Source: Trichosporon coremiiforme
Lineage: Eukaryota; Basidiomycota; Tremellomycetes; Trichosporonales; Trichosporonaceae
Assembly: GCA_039545355.1 (NCBI GenBank)
Contig: BCJJ01000006.1
Span: 868,001-932,000, forward strand
Reading direction: 5' to 3'
DNA length: 64,000 nucleotides
Below are positions 45,450 through 57,064 of the stretch, one piece after another. The position numbers and the translations under genes were made by a program. Each line of letters opens with the position of its first letter. Position 1 is the stretch's first letter. Under the pieces are notes generated by a model, which made no database searches, was not told the origin of the DNA, and saw nothing but the letters and a program-made list of their open reading frames with translations.

Positions 45450-47858
45450 ATGTCGCCGTCGACACAATCCAAGTCGACGAGTGTTTTCCACGCGCTAGGA
45501 TCGTACGCGGACCGTACCAAGGACGCCGCAGGCAAGACGATAACCCCCAACGGTTCGGCCGCGCACTCGCCTGCCGCCGTTTCGAGCTCATTGTCGTCAC
45601 CAACTCCTGCGACGACTCCCATGCCTTCCACAAGCTCGGACAAGGCGGCGCCTGCTTCCACTGCAGCTCCTGTCGAGGATGACGACGAGTCGTGGGAGAC
45701 TGTTAGGAGCAGTCGTCAAAAGCCTCGTGTGGAACGCAACACCGAGGAGAAGCGAGGTAGCAACTCGCGCAACTGGAGGGAACGCGATGAGAAGCCCAAG
45801 GCATCAACCGAGGAAAAGGAAGAGTCCCGAAGTCGCCCCTCGAAGAAGGAATCGCGTCCGTCAAGTACCACGCCGTCGGCGCAGGCTTCGGCTTCGACTT
45901 CGCGTGCAGCCTCTGTCACCCCTTCCAAGCCTGCCTGGGGAGGGTCGGCGCCTGGGCAGTCGACGGTTTCGCCACCCTCTGCGGCCTCCGTTCCCAGCGC
46001 TACCCCTTCAGCCCCCAACTCGGTGAACGGCACTGCACGGCCGGCCGTCGCTAAGAACGGCGAGGCTTCGACGTCTTCCGAGTCTACCGTCAAGGGAAAT
46101 GCCTCTGAGGAGGGAAGCTGGCGAGCTCGGCCCAAGGCGGAGGAGAAGCCGGCAGCACCCAAGCAGCCCGCTCCCCCTCCTGCTGTGAACGCCTGGGACC
46201 TGAGGAAAAAGCACGCCTCCACTCCCAACCACGGAACGCGACCGTCCACTTCCACCCCGCTCCAGTTCGGCTCGGTAGCGGCTTCTGGTTCGGCGACTGG
46301 TGAGACCAAGTCGGCGTCGGAGTCTGCTTCGACTGAGACGACAAAGCCGAAGAAGAAGAAGAAGGAGAGCGCTCCCCCTCCTGTCTCTGACGTCAATATG
46401 TGGCCTGACGTCAACGCTGCCAAGAGCGACGAGAAGAAGTCCAAGCAGGACAAGAAGGCAGGTAACGCTGCCGAGGCGGCTGCCCCCGTCGATGAGCCGT
46501 CAACGGCCAATGCCGCGGGCAAGAAGGCCAAGTGGACGCCCATCCCGGCGGCTGAGCTTCAGGAGGCTGCCGACAAGGCCGCGGAGAGCAGCCGGCAACG
46601 CAAGGCGAAGCGTGGACCGAAGGATGACTCGGAATCGAAGGGACAGCGCGGAAAGAAGGGCAACTCCGATAAGAAGGGAGGCTCTCGTGCTCAGCGCTCC
46701 GGGTCACATAGTGAGCCGCATAACGCTCGCATGAACGGCAACGCTTTCCGGTTCAACGGTTCTGAGACCGGCGACGTGCCTAACGGTGCGGAGTTTGCCA
46801 ACGGGGCCGGCAGCGCCCCGATGTCCCGCGCTGGCAGCGCGCTCGACAAGCGTTCGCCCGGTGGTACGCAGCTGCCGTTATCACCTGAGCAGGCTGGCCG
46901 TGACGAGCACAGCCGACCATCAGGGGGCAATGCTTCTCAACAAGGCTACGGCGGTAACGCCACTCTTCCCCGCGCTCCGCGAGGAAGGGACCGCGAGGGA
47001 CGCGGCTACGGCGGCCGCGGACGTGGTGGATACCGATCGGTCTCGCAGGCTACCGGTGGAGGACGGTACGAGCTGTCGCCTCTGCAAGGCAACGCCGAGC
47101 TTGCCCATGCCTACACTCGCGGTTACGGGATGGGCTACAGCTTCTACCCCATGCCTCCTGCCGGCTTCGTGATGCCCGTCGATCCGTCCCATGCCACCTA
47201 CCCTGGCATGCCGATGTACGCTCGCGGAACCCTCCCTCCTCCTCCCTTGCCGGTCACGCAGGTCCCTAACTTGGACCCGTTGCGATACTGGGTTCTCGGA
47301 CAAGTGGAGTATTACTTCTCCATGCAGAACCTGGCGATGGACTTCTTCCTGCGTCAGCAGATGGACCTCGAGGGCTGGATCGACATCTCGATGATCGCGT
47401 CCTTTAACCGCATCAAATCGTTGACCCCTGATGTTGCCATTGTCCGTGAGGTCATGGAGATGAGCTCCTTACTCGAGGTCAAGGGTGACAAGGTTCGTCT
47501 GGGTGGTGGTGAAGCCAAGCGGTGGGTCCTCCCGGACGCCAAGCCGTCGAACATGGAGGCCTCGGGTTCCAACATGACGTCGCCGAAGAAGTCCTCTGAG
47601 GCGACGGAGATATCTCACGGGTTACCTCCGTCTGTGGACACGGGTGTGTCCGCCCTGGGTATCGAGAACATGATTCCCGTGTCTCCTCCCACCAAGTTCG
47701 ATGTCGAGAACGCGCTCATGAAGAGCTCTGGGAGCGCCAATGTAAGCTCGACTGCCAGCGTTCTCGCCTCTGACGATGCCAAGACGATGACCCCTGCCAC
47801 CAGCATCGCCGGTGACACGAACGCGAGCGACAACGATGATGCCTCCAAGGGCAAGTGA
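45450..47858 (+). CDS. La-motif RNA-binding protein (LARP1/Sro9-Slf1 type)
   Basis: An 802-residue frame from the Met at 45450 (MSPSTQSKSTSVFHALGSYADRTK). The frame is also open upstream to Mets at 45393 and 45336. I prefer 45450 because a clear acceptor (TTTGCAG ending at 45431, with a CTGAC branch) puts the upstream Mets inside an intron. About 600 residues are disordered, rich in Ser, Ala, Lys and Pro, with an RGRDREGRGYGGRGRGG segment. The La motif lies at about 608-690 (LRYWVLGQVEYYFSMQNLAM, FLRQQMDLEGWIDISMIASF). These cytoplasmic proteins bind mRNA, associate with translating ribosomes and affect mRNA stability. No RRM follows the La motif, which fits the Sro9 group. Confidence 0.9.
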   Translation: MSPSTQSKSTSVFHALGSYADRTKDAAGKTITPNGSAAHSPAAVSSSLSSPTPATTPMPSTSSDKAAPASTAAPVEDDDESWETVRSSRQKPRVERNTEEKRGSNSRNWRERDEKPKASTEEKEESRSRPSKKESRPSSTTPSAQASASTSRAASVTPSKPAWGGSAPGQSTVSPPSAASVPSATPSAPNSVNGTARPAVAKNGEASTSSESTVKGNASEEGSWRARPKAEEKPAAPKQPAPPPAVNAWDLRKKHASTPNHGTRPSTSTPLQFGSVAASGSATGETKSASESASTETTKPKKKKKESAPPPVSDVNMWPDVNAAKSDEKKSKQDKKAGNAAEAAAPVDEPSTANAAGKKAKWTPIPAAELQEAADKAAESSRQRKAKRGPKDDSESKGQRGKKGNSDKKGGSRAQRSGSHSEPHNARMNGNAFRFNGSETGDVPNGAEFANGAGSAPMSRAGSALDKRSPGGTQLPLSPEQAGRDEHSRPSGGNASQQGYGGNATLPRAPRGRDREGRGYGGRGRGGYRSVSQATGGGRYELSPLQGNAELAHAYTRGYGMGYSFYPMPPAGFVMPVDPSHATYPGMPMYARGTLPPPPLPVTQVPNLDPLRYWVLGQVEYYFSMQNLAMDFFLRQQMDLEGWIDISMIASFNRIKSLTPDVAIVREVMEMSSLLEVKGDKVRLGGGEAKRWVLPDAKPSNMEASGSNMTSPKKSSEATEISHGLPPSVDTGVSALGIENMIPVSPPTKFDVENALMKSSGSANVSSTASVLASDDAKTMTPATSIAGDTNASDNDDASKGK

Positions 47859-48460
47859 AGGAACAGTGAAGGTCGGTCGCTCAATCAACGCAAAATCTGC
47901 AAGAAACCCACTTCCTCCATCCCATCATCACCACGACACATTTGATCAGCATCACGCTATAGCGGCATACAAAGCGTAGCCCCGTCCTGCCTCTAGCATG
48001 TTACTCTCAGCACGTTTCCCATCAATTATCACACACCACACATACAACACAAAAAGCCGATATACAGTTGTTCCACGCCCGCATAATTTCAATAAACACT
48101 ATCCGTTTGCTTTAGTGACACCGCAACCATTTCGTTTCATCTCAATCAGCACATTTCCCCGTTCTCAGATCCTCAACGTCTTGCTCTAGCAGGCTTACCT
48201 TAGCTCCTGCGTCTACCGTTCTTCAGTGTCACATGCGGCAGTGCGGCCGATCAGGAGAAGGTAATTAATCACTTTGGACGGGAAATCACCTTATCAAAAA
48301 TCGCATTAACTTTCGAGAGAGAGGGAGAGAGAGGGACCTCGGGTACGAGGATGATAGGTCTGCATGTGAATGCATTTCGTGTACATGTACAGTGCTCAGT
48401 TCATAACATGGGTATTCATCTATCCCGATCTATCTAACCGTACAAGTACAACAGAGAGGC
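47859..48460. other. 3' flanks of convergent La-motif and DIM1 genes
   Basis: AT-richer untranslated sequence. A GA microsatellite-like tract lies at about 48315-48335. No gene seen. Confidence 0.5.
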
Positions 48461-49624
<1,164 letters not shown>

Positions 49625-49917
49625 GGCGTCAAGTTTTGCGTGGATGAGGTGTAGTTGATGAGCGTATGAAACAGCCAACAGCTCGCGCGATCGCACCAGG
49701 ACACACACCAGCGCTCACCACCGGTGGACGAAGAATTCCAACTTTATCAGGTCACGTGTTTGCCACCCGACAATCTTGAAGCGACCGGGACCAATTGCAA
49801 CCAGCGTCACCGTACGCTCATGACGAACATTTCGGAAAGTGGAGGTTCGACGGACACAGGGATCAGGTGTGCGCCTCTGCTGACCAAGATTTCGACAATA
49901 GACTATACACAGAAACC
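49625..49917. promoter_or_regulatory. Divergent promoter DIM1 / YAE1-type gene
   Basis: Only 293 bases separate the two starts. A CACGTG palindrome sits at 49753-49758, near the middle. Similar sites occur in other short divergent promoters of this window. Confidence 0.5.
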
Positions 49918-50504
49918 ATGGACGGAATGGACGAGGACGACTTCTTCAGTGGCCCGACCCAGGGCGGTGCCCAAGACCCCCTCGCCGACGCCGAGTACGC
50001 GCGCATCGAACAGAAGTACTCTGATGTGAGTTACGATGTCTATTCCGCAACTGACCGCAGGCTGGCTACCGCGAGGGCATTACGGATGGCAAGATGTCGA
50101 CGCTGCAGGCGGGATTCGACCAGAGCTTTGCGACGTGTGTGCCTCTCTCAAGACGGATGGGACAGATGCGTGGCGCCGCGAATGCGCTCCTGAGTCTTGC
50201 GACGCAGGCCAAGGCCGACGAACAGCTCATCGCTGAGCTCCGTGCTCTCATCAGCAAACTCTCAACCGTCAAGCGGAACGACGTGCTGCCCATCGACCAC
50301 GAGCGGATAGAGCATGAGAGAGAGCATCAGCAGGACGACAATGGGTTCGAGTTTGCGCAGACCGAGCAGCGCGAGCTCGAGAGCCTCGAGGACATGATGG
50401 GCAGCATGGGACAGAAGAAGGAGGAACCTGCCGTCCACGGAGAAGAGCTCCTGGACGCGCTCGAGAAGGAGCTCGCAGAAGTTCAGACGAAGCTCGGACT
50501 CTAG
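49918..50504 (+). CDS. Yae1-domain protein (deca-GX3 motif)
   Basis: Exons 49918-50025 and 50061-50504 give 183 residues. The join reads YSDAGYREGITDGKMSTLQAGF, in which Gly recurs every four residues (about 38, 42, 46, 54), the deca-GX3 pattern of Yae1/Lto1 proteins. In yeast the Yae1-Lto1 complex hands the Fe-S protein Rli1 to the cytosolic Fe-S assembly machinery. The C-terminal half is acidic and helical (EHEREHQQDDNGFEFAQTEQ). It could be the Yae1 or the Lto1 partner; length favours Yae1. Confidence 0.85.
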
Positions 50505-50583
50505 TAGATCATGTAATGTACCAATACCAGTAATACAAGAGCAGAGATAGCCAAGAGAAGTACAGTCGCTGAACCGAATGAGA

Positions 50584-52021
50584 TCAAGACGGAGGGATGT
50601 CGCACAGAAGACCGTTGTTCTGCTGTTAGTTTGGTCTGGTTGAGGACAACTCACGTCAACGTCGAAGGACGCCCACGGCACTTCCTCCTGGCTGGGAATC
50701 GGCTGGGACGCGCACGAGGCGTGGGCATACCGCAGGTCGTCCTTAGCGCCCCGGAATAGTGTTACACGGATCGTACGCTCCGTCGTCCAGGCGTCTCCTG
50801 CAAGTCAGCCTTCGAGTTCTGGCGGTCAGCTACCCACCAAGCTGTGGCATGAGCACTGCCCGGTCGCCAGTCTCGAACGTTGCCGGCTTATTGTCATTAG
50901 TCATGAGCTTCGTCGCCATCTGGGTCGTGGCAACCACCTGATGTCAGCTGATGTAACACCGACTAAAGCTCACAGCACATCCGTGGACCGTGGCGGCCTT
51001 GCCGAAGACAGTCTTGACCCTGTTGTCAGCTGATAGAAGAGCGCTTCCTAACTTACTGCTCCATTATCCTTCTTCGAGTGTTCAGATCTAATGACGGCTG
51101 TCGGAAGTGGTAGCTGAGTGTGTCGACCAAGACAAGCTTCACCTGTCGCGTCAGCCAGAAAGACTATAACCCACAAACCTTCCGGTGCTCCGTCAGCCAC
51201 GAGTCCAACATGTGCAAGGCGGTAATCATCTGGAGCTGAGTACCGACGCGCATAACGTGAATGCCGCCGAGTATCGTGTCTGCTATCTCAGTTGGCTGCA
51301 AGCAATCCTCAGCTCACCTGCGTCGCCCAGTGATTCTGCCGCTGATCGCAGGCGGTCTTCGGAGATCGAGCCTTCCGTGTCTGACATCAGCTATTGCATC
51401 AAAGAACTCTGCTCAACTTACCTATGAGAAGAACCTCTGGAGTCTCCTCATCTATCATCCGTGCACTGAGCGCTATCCCGACGATGGCGCCCGTCTTCCC
51501 ACCGCCCGGTGGCCCGGATAGCTCGAGAACCGCACCTGGCCTGATACTCCCGGAGTCTTCGCGATCCACTCCTCGGCCCTTCAGGTTGAGGCCGTGAGGC
51601 GCCGTGTAGCCTGAGACATAGTACCCGATCAGCTTGTCCAGTGACGCGGATAGAGTCGAGAAGTACGTGGGAGAGACCTTCAGGAGTTGAGATGCCGTTA
51701 CAGACTTAGTCGGTGTCGGGAGGCAGACGGGCTGTACTACGTTGGTCAGCTCGCGGTGGCAATGTCAGCTTACCCGGCTGCAGATTTACTACCCGCAAGA
51801 TTTCCTCGGCCTGACTCAGCCTTATTCCTAGGTCTGCTGGATCAGCGTCGAACCTCCCACCCGACTTACCGACAGCCAGATCTTTGGGTAAGGTGGAGAT
51901 GATATCGTCGACGGTCTTGTAGCCATGCTTGTCCAGAGCCTGCTTGTAGGAGCGTCTGACGTTAGATATCTCCGTATTGCCAATCTCACTCTAGATCAAG
52001 CTCCCGCAGGTTTCTACTCAT
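50584..52021 (-). CDS. RAD51 paralog (RAD51C/XRCC3-like recombination ATPase)
   Basis: Eleven small exons: 52021-51990, 51955-51870, 51833-51774, 51736-51422, 51380-51318, 51279-51179, 51142-51057, 51019-50974, 50937-50838, 50797-50655, 50619-50584. They close in phase to 355 residues. An N-terminal helix-hairpin-helix domain reads GYKTVDDIISTLPKDLAVDL. Walker A is GPPGGGKT (134-141). LLIDTEGSISEDRL follows, with the Walker B-like strand VKLVLVDTLSYHFRQP. VVATTQMATKL matches the VVxTNQMTTK loop of RAD51C. Such paralogs load or stabilise Rad51 filaments in homologous recombination. Two donors are non-standard GT sites (GTTTGT, GTGGGT). Which paralog it is needs a tree. Confidence 0.9.
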
Positions 52022-52301
52022 CGCATTTTTGGGCCCGTTCCAGTACCGATGCAATGATTGTTGTTGTTGTTTCGTTGGTGGTTCGAACAACAGTTCGGAA
52101 AGGCGCGTAGGTGATGTCACGTCACCACGTGGTTCTGAGTCCGTGGAAGTCACGTGCCCAGGCCGCGCGTCCGCTGAGTACGAGTCTCAACCGTCATCGT
52201 CCGGCCAGCAGCGTGCTGCATCATCGTCTCGCTGCAGTTCTATCCACGCTCCTTCATCAGGCCTCGGGCAGACAGATACCCCTCGAGACCATCTATCCAC
52301 C
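52022..52301. promoter_or_regulatory. Divergent promoter RAD51 paralog / proteasome beta-3, with two CACGTG boxes
   Basis: A 280-bp spacer between two opposite starts contains CACGTG at 52126-52131 and 52151-52156, 25 bp apart. The proximity suggests shared control. Confidence 0.5.
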
Positions 52302-53325
52302 ATGGTGAGTGTGCTGACTCCAGGCGAATGATGCGGCATCCGGAATTGGGAGCGCCGCGTAGCAGATCGTCTTCCTTTGTGCCTTCACCGATGGCGCCCG
52401 CGAAGCCGCATCATCGCGTTGGACCGCTGCAGGAAGTTCAAAAGAAGCTGATCGGCAGAGTATTATGGAGTACAACGGAGGCTCGGTCGTTGCCATGGTT
52501 GGCAAGGATTGTGTCGCCATCGCGGGTGATCTTCGACTCGGACAGCAGGCAACAGGTGTCGCTATGAACTTCGAGAAGGTGTTCCCCGTCAACGATACGC
52601 TGTACTTCGGACTGCCGGGACTGGCGACGGATGTGTTCACTCTGTGAGTTACATTGAGGATGAGGCTTCGCTGGTTGGCAGCCTTACGAAGCGTGGTCCT
52701 TTACGGATCACTGCTTCCAGCCGACTATGATGAGCGAGATCTTCCCGACCTCACAAGCTTGTTACACATGGTGATGTTAACCTTTACAGGAAGGAGCAGA
52801 TGCGTTTCCGCGTCAACATGTACCGCATGAAGGAAGAGCGCGAGATCACCCCCGTCACGTTCACGAACCTCCTCTCATCAACCCTGTACGAGAAGCGCTT
52901 CGGCCCGTACTTCATCGAGCCCGTCGTCGCTGGTATTGCCCCGGCGACTGAGGCCAACCCGAACCCGCAGCCCTTCATCTCTACGATGGACACGTGAGTT
53001 GCGCAGCTGAGTAGCCCACATAACCTAGCTAACCACCAGCATCGGCTGTATCACGACACCCAAAGACTTTGCTGTCGCTGGTACCGCGACCGAGAAGCTG
53101 TACGGTACCGCCGAGGGACTGTGGGAGCCGAACCTCGAGCCCGAGGACCTGTTCGAGACCATCTCCCAGGTGCTCCTGAACGCCGTCGACCGTGATGCCC
53201 TCAGCGGCTGGGGAGCCGTTGTCCACATCATGTGAGTGTAGCTGTTCTTCGCCCAACCATCAAGCTGACATGCCAGTACCAAGGACAAGGTCGTCACAAG
53301 AATGCTCCGCTCGCGCATGGATTAA
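52302..53325 (+). CDS. PUP3: 20S proteasome subunit beta type 3
   Basis: Exons 52302-52304, 52459-52643, 52790-52993, 53040-53231 and 53277-53325 give 210 residues. Exon 1 is just the ATG, followed by GTGAGT. Joined to exon 2 it reads [14 protein letters not shown], which matches the MSIMSYNGG start of human PSMB3; this is why I prefer it to the Met at 52465. The rest follows the family ([49 protein letters not shown], ends TRMLRSRMD). Beta-3 is a catalytically silent subunit, here without a propeptide, in the beta ring of the core particle. Confidence 0.94.
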
Positions 53326-53376
53326 TTCGTTTGTAGAGGTAAACATGTAGACATCAGCAGGACTTGCCGCGGCGCA

Positions 53377-53895
53377 TCACATTTGCATCCGACTAAAGAG
53401 TTTGGTTACGGCTCCGCGCTCTGACGGAGCTCCTGAGGGCTGCCGCGGCCGGTACGCGTAATTGTCCTTGCTCTCGAGCTGCTTCTCAAGTTCAGCAAGT
53501 TTCTGCTGTAATCGGGCGAGAGACGCTGGAAAGGCGCTCTTCGCGCTGGGCGTAGAGGTTTGCTGCTCGCCCGTGTCCTGATCCTCCAAGACTTCAGTGG
53601 TACGGCTTTGAAGCAATCGCCGCCGCGAGGTCGAGCTTGATATCCGAGAGGGAAGGGGCGAGGTCGGTGGCCGTCTCCGCTCCCCGCAGCAGCCTCGATG
53701 CTCGCCGCCAACTGGTCCTCAAGGCCCTCAAAGCGGTACGCTAACCGCGGTCGCGGCCGGTAAGTGTCCGCCGTGAGCGGATCGTGCTCGTAAGGTGTTG
53801 GCCGGTACGAAGTTGACGACCGACTGAGCCTCGAAGTAGCAACCGTCGGGAGCGTGCCACCAGGCCACGAGCCGTAATGCTAAAGCACAATGGAT
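53377..53895 (-). pseudogene. Coding-like segments in three frames, probable frameshifted gene remnant
   Basis: On the - strand, after an acceptor-like CTTTAG at about 53890, one frame reads HYGSWPGGTLPTVATS and then YRPTPYEHDPLTADTYRPRP and LAYRFEGLEDQLAASIEAA. Immediately downstream another frame carries TATDLAPSLSDIKLDLAAAI. A third carries LARLQQKLAELEKQLESKDN to a stop at 53377. Each piece is protein-like and the order is sensible, but no GT-AG introns connect them. The simplest reading is one gene with a C-terminal coiled coil that has suffered two single-base indels, or assembly errors. The 5' exon is not visible. I do not recognise the family. Confidence 0.45.
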
Positions 53896-54049
53896 ACATG
53901 CATGACAATGAAAGGTTTGGAATATGATATGCTACACAAGATGCGCATTGGCGACTGCTTGAGATCCGCCTAATGCGCAGAACAAGGTGTCAGTCACATA
54001 GCGGGATGTCACGAGGGCATCCTTACCTCTCCACCTCTTCAGACTCGGC

Positions 54050-55206
54050 CTAGAGCGCCGACTCCCGCTCCCGCGCCTCCTTTTCCAACTGCCGGATACG
54101 CTCCTTTAGCCTCAAGTTCTCTTCCCCAAGCTCAGTGACTTTCTCCTGGAGCTTTCGCACCGGCTCGCTTCCCTCTCCGCCCTCAAGCTCCTTGACGCGC
54201 TCCTGCAGCGTCCGAATCGACTCTCGCATGCTCTGCTTCATTGTATGAGCGGCGCGGACGTGTCGGTCCTGTCGCGCAAGATGTCCCCTCAGGTCCTCCA
54301 TCGCCGTCATCATAGCACCGAGGGCGGGATGCGGTGGAGCAGTCCCGCCGGGCGTCGTCGGCGGCAGGATCGGCGTGGCAAGCGAAGCGGGCGTGCCGTC
54401 GCGGAGCTGCTCGACGCGGGACTTCGACGGCGTCTGCGGATCGCGACCGATGAGGAAGGGATTCTGACAGTCAGCTTTAATCAGAACAACACGAAAGCTT
54501 ACCGGCTCGTCCTCTGCCAACGTTTCCAACTTGCGCTTCCTGGTCTCCGTCATCGGCGTCGTCTCGAACTGGATTGCTCGTGGCGTGTTGGTTTGACTCA
54601 GCGCCTCCTCCTCCAACTTATCTGCGTCCACAGATTCCCAGTCGATATCTGAGGAGTCCTCGTCGCTGTCTGGCACCGTAACTAGGTCCTGCCTGGATTC
54701 GTTCCAGCGCCTGCGCCGCTTACTCGGCGTCTCGACGCTGGCCGAGTTGTTCAGTGTCGCCTGCAGGAGGTGGTTTGGGGCACGGCCGCTCAACTTGCTC
54801 GGCGTCGTTGCGTTGTCTGGTGTCGTGCCGGTCTTTCTGGGCGTCGCGGAACCGGGCGTCGGTCGCATCAACCTACTGGGCGTGCCTGGAGCCGCGCCCA
54901 GCGTCTGTCCTTTCGCAGGACTCGCACCGCCGAGCACATTGCCTTTCGCCTTGTCGAGCTCGTCCTCCCACTTGAAAAACTTGCAGCGCTTCGGATCCTC
55001 GCGATCGCGCGCGCACGAGTAGTACCACCGGTTCGGGTTCGCCTCTGTGCGGCTCATGAACCGCTTCGCCGGGACTTGGTGCTGGCCGTCAGTCTGGGCA
55101 GAGTAGCCGAACTCACGTTGCAGAGAACCCGCTGCTCATCGCCATTTGCTGTTGAGCTGGTTTTTGTCCTCCCTCGGACTGGAACAGTGAAGGAAGAGCG
55201 ACTCAT
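54050..55206 (-). CDS. GRF-type zinc finger plus coiled-coil protein
   Basis: Exons 55206-55117, 55081-54503 and 54463-54050 give 360 residues. The first join completes a GRF finger with ligands about C29, H31, C53 and C63, ending RCKFFKWEDELDKAKG. A basic, Thr/Pro-rich middle carries repeated TPxK/SRL motifs and an acidic patch (VPDSDEDSSDIDWESVDAD). The C-terminal 90 residues form a coiled coil (SIRTLQERVKELEGGEGSEP, RLKERIRQLEKEARERES). GRF fingers bind single-stranded DNA or RNA in topoisomerases, APE2 and NEIL3. This gene has no catalytic domain, so a binding or adaptor role is likely. Intron 2 (54502-54464) is 39 nt and free of in-frame stops. Confidence 0.85.
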
Positions 55207-55462
55207 GGCGATGTGGGGGATGTCGTGGTGGTGAGATCGCAGGTGGGTGACTGGACTTTTGGATTCGCACCAACGTCATGGGCACGTGGTGGGTTGCCGA
55301 TCTAACAGCCCGAGATCTGCTCTGCACGACAACATCAGCTTGCCGTTGCACTCATCCCCGGGGCGGTTTTAGCGACCCTGCTCTTTGACATACTATTGCG
55401 GGGCTGAAGCTTCCCATTCCTGATGGTATTGACATACATACAACTGCAAATCACCCCTGACT

Positions 55463-55936
55463 TTAGTCTGACCACCCATCTGAAGGCGGTGCGCAGGTCT
55501 CCTGGTCTAACGCATAGTACTCCTCGCAAGACCGATACCCAGAAATGGAGTACCGCTGCCTATCCTTCTCCATAAACTTGATGGTCTTGTTCTTCTCAAG
55601 AACAATGGCCTCCAGGTCGGTAACTCTGGCTCTCAGAGCCTTGATGTCCGCCACCCTGGACCAGTCCTTTTTCGGCAGCTTTTTCTGTCGCTCGTGCTCT
55701 TTGACCTTGTGTGAGCTATTGATGAGGAGGCCATAGCTTACCTCGGCACTGTGCTCCCACTTCCAGTTGCGCCCAAGCTTCGGCTGCTCTTCCTCGAAAG
55801 GGGCGGACTGCTTCGTTCGACGATGATTGGCTTTCTCGGGCGGAGCCGTCTTCCCTGCATTTGAGGTTGCCTGCGTGGCGCTTCCACTCTTGCTCTTTGC
55901 AGCCGAGGTTCTGCTCCTACTTCGCGTAGTTGCCAT
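55463..55936 (-). CDS. Small basic coiled-coil protein of unknown family
   Basis: A frame of 157 residues. The N-terminus is strongly basic and Ser/Thr-rich (MATTRSRSRTSAAKSKSGSA). LGRNWKWEHSAE near the middle resembles the last strand of a GRF finger. A coiled coil follows (KALRARVTDLEAIVLEKNKT, IKFMEKDRQRY). A possible 36-nt intron at 55741-55706 (GTAAGC to AAG) is in frame and would remove 12 residues (VSYGLLINSSHK), giving 145. I do not know its function. Its start resembles MVSTRSR of the gene at 62873, which suggests kinship. Confidence 0.6.
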   Translation of the reverse strand: MATTRSRSRTSAAKSKSGSATQATSNAGKTAPPEKANHRRTKQSAPFEEEQPKLGRNWKWEHSAEVSYGLLINSSHKVKEHERQKKLPKKDWSRVADIKALRARVTDLEAIVLEKNKTIKFMEKDRQRYSISGYRSCEEYYALDQETCAPPSDGWSD

Positions 55937-56101
55937 ATCTGTGGGATGAGTGGCAAATCCAAAGTCAATAACAGTGAGCGAGGTAGAAACCTGTGTCCGT
56001 CCCCGCTTCCCCTATTGTCAACAACGGCGGCTCCTTTCAGGCACAGTCCTCCCGCGTCCTGAACATGATTCCTTTCTCTATCCATCATCTGATTGTTAGC
56101 T

Positions 56102-56686
56102 ATGTCTGCCGACGCGAAGCCAGTCCTTGAAGTCAACAACTCTCAGGCATGAGAAACGCAAGGCTGAGGTCATAGAGGTGCACGATAGCGCAAGCGAGGT
56201 AAGAAGCATCAGCAAATAGCACGAGCTGAACGGCAGGATGAGCCTCCTGTTGCCCCGATCTTGGAGGAAACGATGGAGGAGACACTCACTGGCGTCGCTG
56301 TGACAGCTTCAAACGATGAGGATCAGGTTATCGCAGCGGCCGCGAAGAGTAGTGAACAGAAGGACGAGAAGGAGAAGCTCCGGAGGGGGTCTGAAGCGCG
56401 AATGCGATTATTAGGCAACAGCTGCGGGAGCGCAAGAGATGTGCAACAGCTCGACTTAGGCAGCTGGGCCAGGTAGTCATTGTTGATCCATGGACCCCGG
56501 AAAGCTTGAGGGCCAAGATCGAGCAGTTGCGCGGAGAGATATATGGGCCGGACGAGGTTAGCCCCGATGAAGAGGAGCTCTTGACGGTGGTTGAGCGCAT
56601 GGAGACCGCATTGAGGAGAGGGTATGAGTTCGATGGCGATTGGATACAGCGATGAGAACGGCCAGTACGATTATTTCGAGGATTAG
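56102..56686 (+). pseudogene. Broken member of the PWT/FxxDGTGY small-gene array (copy 1)
   Basis: Family pieces appear in order but in shifting frames: MSADAKPVLEVNNSQA to a TGA at 56150; then EKRKAEVIEVHDSASE before a GTAAGA donor at 56199; then DEPPVAPILEETMEE; then, one base out of frame, RQQLRERKRCATARLRQLGQ and VVIVDPWTPESLRAKIEQLR. A stop at 56653 follows, and after another shift DENGQYDYFED-stop. The core aligns with the intact copies at 57065 and 58514. At least three indels are needed, so this copy should not make the full protein. Confidence 0.65.
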
Positions 56687-57064
56687 AGCATGGGCGACCT
56701 TGCAATTGATAGTGCGTCAAGATTGGAGACGCAAGACGCGGACAGCCCAGTCTCTGTTGTGATCCCTGATTCATCGAGCTCAATCTGAAAGAATTACCAC
56801 GGCAGAGAATAATGTTACCAACATGAGTACGGCTTGGAAATCAGCTTGCATGTCATCTGACGGAGGTCTTTCATCTCGAGAGCATGACATATGTCATTCG
56901 GAGATCCGGTGGGCTTGGACTGACATCAGCTGTCAGGCACCGCCAGGCACGACATTGAATTTCACACCGATAAGAAGTCAGACGCGCGCGCGTCGGACCA
57001 ACCTGACCACCACCGATCAGGAATAGCCGGCGCCAGCCGGCACTTCAACTCCACCCACTCGATC
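56687..57064. other. Spacer between array copies 1 and 2
   Basis: Nearly 380 bases with no gene seen. It should contain the promoter of the copy starting at 57065. Confidence 0.4.

Noticed and set aside
48315..48335. GA tract as a regulatory element
   Set aside because: It sits in the 3' flank of two convergent genes and is most simply a microsatellite.
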